Part shown: in pieces, positions 62,185-64,000 of the stretch
Layout: the number at the start of each line of letters is the position of its first letter
How positions within the stretch are numbered: position 1 is the stretch's first letter
NCBI RefSeq assembly: GCF_023499215.1
Contig: NZ_JAKHSK010000004.1
Location: forward strand, 170,010 to 234,009
Length of the DNA stretch: 64,000 nucleotides
Source of the DNA: Zunongwangia pacifica
GTDB lineage: Bacteria > Bacteroidota > Bacteroidia > Flavobacteriales > Flavobacteriaceae
Direction: 5' to 3'
Position numbers and translations under genes: made by a program
The notes under the pieces: generated by a model
Databases searched by the model: none
What the model was told of the DNA's origin: nothing
The model's input: the letters and a program-made list of their open reading frames with translations, nothing else

Positions 62185-63549
62185 ATGCACAAAATCGATA
62201 TGGACCTGGTAGAAATGACCCTCGATGTCATGAAATATGCCATAGACCGTATCTCGAATATAACACCAGAGCTTGGCGCTCCTAAAAAAGAAGAAGAATT
62301 ATTAAGTATTGTAGGGGAAACTATCACTCCAAACGGAATTGGTGGGGAGAATGCCTTTAAACTTTTTAAAGATGTTTTGGTAAAGGCTTGTGTGCCTATC
62401 GACCACCCCAGACATCTGGCTTTTGTCCCCGCAGCACCAACCCGTGCAGCCATTATGTTCGATTTGGTAACCTCGGCTTCCAGTATTCACGGAGCGTATT
62501 GGATGGAAGGTGCCGGCGGTATTTTTTGTGAAAATCAGGCGATGAAATGGTTGGTTTCCCTTACCGGTTTACCAGATACGGCTTTTGGTGTTTTTACCAG
62601 TGGCGGTACGTCAGCAAATCTCTCGGCTATGGTGGCAGCACGGGAAGAATGGCGAAGAAGATCTTCAGATAACATAAGTGTACGCGGATTGTTATTAACT
62701 TCAGATGGCGCACATAGCTCGGTACAGGCCATGGCCAAAGTGATTGATGCCGATGTGGTGATGATCGATAATCACGATGAAAGAATCACAGGGGAAGAAC
62801 TACGCCGAGCGATCGACGAGCTTGAAGAAAAAGATAGAAAGCGCTTATTTGCGGTTGTAGCCACCGGTGGAACTACCAATGCCGGAATTATAGATGAACT
62901 GGATTCTATCGCAGATGTTTGCGAGCAGGAAAATGTGTGGTTTCATGTAGATTGTGCTTATGGCGGTGGTGCTTTGGCGGCAAACTCGGTTCGGCATTTA
63001 TTTAATGGTATCGAAAGAGCTGATAGTATTACGATCGATCCTCATAAATGGCTGTTTTCTCCTTACGATTGTGGAGCGGTAATTTATAAGAACTTAGAGC
63101 ACGCTAAAAATGCCCATTCTCAGAAAGGAGCGTATTTAGAAATTTTTAAAGATGAAGGCGCGCAGGGCTTTAACCCGGCAGATTATCAAATACAGTTAAC
63201 GCGCCGTGTTCGTGGGATGCCTTTATGGTTTTCTTTGGCCATGCACGGTACCGATAAATATAAGCAGGCGATAGAGCGTGGTATTGAGCTTGCGAAAATT
63301 GCGGAACAAAAAATAGAAGAAACTGAATATGTGGAGGTGGTGCGACCTTCCAGCTTATCTGTAGTGTTGTTTAGAAGAAGAGACTGGACGCCAGATCAAT
63401 ATAAAGATTGGACCTATAAGAATCATAATTCTGGTTTTGCATTGGTAACCCCAACAACCTGGAAGAAAGAAACAGTAGCTCGTTTTTGCTTTATCAATCC
63501 AGATACTAGTGAAGACGATATCGATAAGATTTTAGCATCGATGAAATAA
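62185..63549 (+). CDS. PLP-dependent group II amino-acid decarboxylase
   Basis: A 454-residue pyridoxal-phosphate enzyme. I start at the ATG at 62185 (MHKIDMDLVEMTL), one base after the bshC stop; the TTG at 62170 would overlap bshC. The PLP lysine is Lys288 in DPHKWLFSP; the ring-binding Asp is in HVDCAYGGG; substrate-side blocks are HPRHLAFVPAAPT and FTSGGTSANLSAM. The family includes aromatic-amino-acid, glutamate and 2,4-diaminobutyrate decarboxylases. Lack of clear specificity residues leaves the substrate open; an aromatic amino acid or aspartate/glutamate is possible. Tight coupling to bshC might reflect cysteine or thiol metabolism but may be chance. A terminator follows at 63585-63623. 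Confidence 0.9.
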   Translation: MHKIDMDLVEMTLDVMKYAIDRISNITPELGAPKKEEELLSIVGETITPNGIGGENAFKLFKDVLVKACVPIDHPRHLAFVPAAPTRAAIMFDLVTSASSIHGAYWMEGAGGIFCENQAMKWLVSLTGLPDTAFGVFTSGGTSANLSAMVAAREEWRRRSSDNISVRGLLLTSDGAHSSVQAMAKVIDADVVMIDNHDERITGEELRRAIDELEEKDRKRLFAVVATGGTTNAGIIDELDSIADVCEQENVWFHVDCAYGGGALAANSVRHLFNGIERADSITIDPHKWLFSPYDCGAVIYKNLEHAKNAHSQKGAYLEIFKDEGAQGFNPADYQIQLTRRVRGMPLWFSLAMHGTDKYKQAIERGIELAKIAEQKIEETEYVEVVRPSSLSVVLFRRRDWTPDQYKDWTYKNHNSGFALVTPTTWKKETVARFCFINPDTSEDDIDKILASMK

Positions 63550-63584
63550 GTTTTAGTTGAAAAAGTTTATAAAGTAAAAAGTTT

Positions 63585-63623
63585 AAAAGTTCAGGATTTT
63601 AAAGTTGAATCCTGAACTTTTTT
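63585..63623 (+). terminator. Intrinsic terminator after the decarboxylase gene
   Basis: Perfect 14-base arms AAAAGTTCAGGATT (63585-63598) and AATCCTGAACTTTT (63608-63621), followed by TT. It closes the bshC-decarboxylase transcript. Confidence 0.88.
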
Positions 63624-63699
63624 GCTTAAAACAATTGATTTTATAAAACGTCATTTCAGCTGCAACGTATTGAAATGGATAAATCTTTTGAAGAATTTA

Positions 63700-63725
63700 G
63701 ATCTCTCCACTTCGGTCGAGATGAC
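63700..63725. repeat. GATCTCTCCAC...GTCGAGATGAC intergenic repeat, copy 1
   Basis: GATCTCTCCACTTCGGTCGA reads as the complement of the GCGTCATCTCGAC...GAGAGATCTCG units found at about 3752 and 5540. A second copy is at 63866-63892. Confidence 0.7.
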
Positions 63726-63865
63726 TGTAGAAATGAGTTTACAATTTTCGACCGAGATAAAAGTTTAGAAATCTTATTCAACATTTAATGTTCAAAATTA
63801 ATCTTGATTCCTGAATCTTATCTCTTCTTTCTCTTTCCTATGCACTATATTTCTATACCTAAAAA

Positions 63866-63892
63866 GATCTCTCCACGTTGGTCGAGATGAAC
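63866..63892. repeat. GATCTCTCCAC...GTCGAGATGAAC intergenic repeat, copy 2
   Basis: GATCTCTCCACGTTGGTCGA differs from copy 1 by a few bases. It ends five bases before the stop codon of the partial transposase-like reading frame, so the repeat abuts the putative insertion sequence end. Confidence 0.7.
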
Positions 63893-63897
63893 TGTGT

Positions 63898-64000
63898 TTA
63901 TATACAAGATAAATTTAAGTTATTTTCGGTGTAATAGGTTTTTTGTGTAGCAATAGCAAAGGCCTGCTTTAAAAGTTTGTTGACCACCGCTATCAAAGCC
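63898..64000 (-). mobile_element. C-terminus of an IS110-type transposase (cut by window edge)
   Basis: The minus-strand frame entering at the right edge encodes 33 residues, including ALIAVVNKLLKQAFAIATQK and TYYTENNLNLS, and then stops at 63898-63900. The VVNKLLKQAFAIA segment followed by a Y-rich tail resembles the end of IS110/IS116/IS902 transposases known from many flavobacteria. The rest of the gene lies beyond base 64000. Only the tail is visible, so family assignment is tentative. Confidence 0.6.

Larger units (their letters stand above)
63550..63897. other. Repeat-containing gap at the right end
   Basis: The 348 bases hold no gene. It contains the terminator at 63585-63623, two copies of a GATCTCTCCAC repeat and, near 63803-63840, the reverse complement of the purine-rich unit found in direct repeats A and B (CTTGATTCCTGAATCTTATC against GATAAGAAAGTCTTGATTCTG). 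Confidence 0.6.

Overview
The window is chromosomal DNA of a member of the Bacteroidetes, most likely a marine Flavobacteriaceae bacterium; the exact genus cannot be fixed by reading alone. The signs are a SusC/SusD pair, a hybrid two-component regulator with a propeller sensor, TonB-plug proteins, BshC (bacillithiol synthesis), TAnnTTTG-type -7 promoter boxes, no clear Shine-Dalgarno sites and many short intergenic hairpin repeats.

Region 1 (1-13648) is a hexuronate catabolic block on the plus strand: the tail of kduI, then kduD, uxaC, kdgK, an FMN-dependent alpha-hydroxy-acid dehydrogenase, a KDPG aldolase, a three-gene TRAP transporter, uxaB and uxaA. A convergent LacI-family regulator closes it. 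Together these genes import uronates and turn D-galacturonate (UxaC-UxaB-UxaA) and unsaturated uronates (KduI-KduD) into KDG, then KDPG, then pyruvate and glyceraldehyde 3-phosphate. No uxuA/uxuB for the fructuronate branch is present here. Two long repeat-filled gaps flank the FMN dehydrogenase gene.

Region 2 (14053-28791) holds envelope and polysaccharide genes on the plus strand: a stand-alone carboxypeptidase-regulatory-like domain protein, a DUF4861 lipoprotein, an 1131-residue FG-GAP/ASPIC lipoprotein, a 909-residue MG2/plug protein, then a tight cluster of GH106-like rhamnosidase, GH105 unsaturated rhamnogalacturonyl hydrolase, acetyl-esterase-like hydrolase and GH43-like protein. This is a rhamnogalacturonan/pectin side-chain toolkit whose products (rhamnose, unsaturated galacturonate) would feed region 1.

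Region 3 (28960-33367, minus strand) is a type-I-secretion-like operon (ABC protein, HlyD-type adaptor, TolC-type channel) in which the ABC protein's nucleotide-binding domain has lost every catalytic motif.

Region 4 (33368-40365) carries a cobalamin riboswitch followed by nrdB-nrdA for a B12-independent class I ribonucleotide reductase without an ATP cone, then a frameshifted NAD(P)-binding oxidoreductase gene and a GH2 beta-glucuronidase.

Region 5 (40561-54460) has a single TonB-dependent receptor and then, on the minus strand, a polysaccharide utilisation locus: HTCS regulator, GH31 alpha-xylosidase-like enzyme, SusC, SusD.

Region 6 (54963-64000) has an M16 and an M14 peptidase (minus), then bshC and a PLP-dependent decarboxylase (plus), and at the right edge the tail of what looks like an IS110-type transposase (minus).
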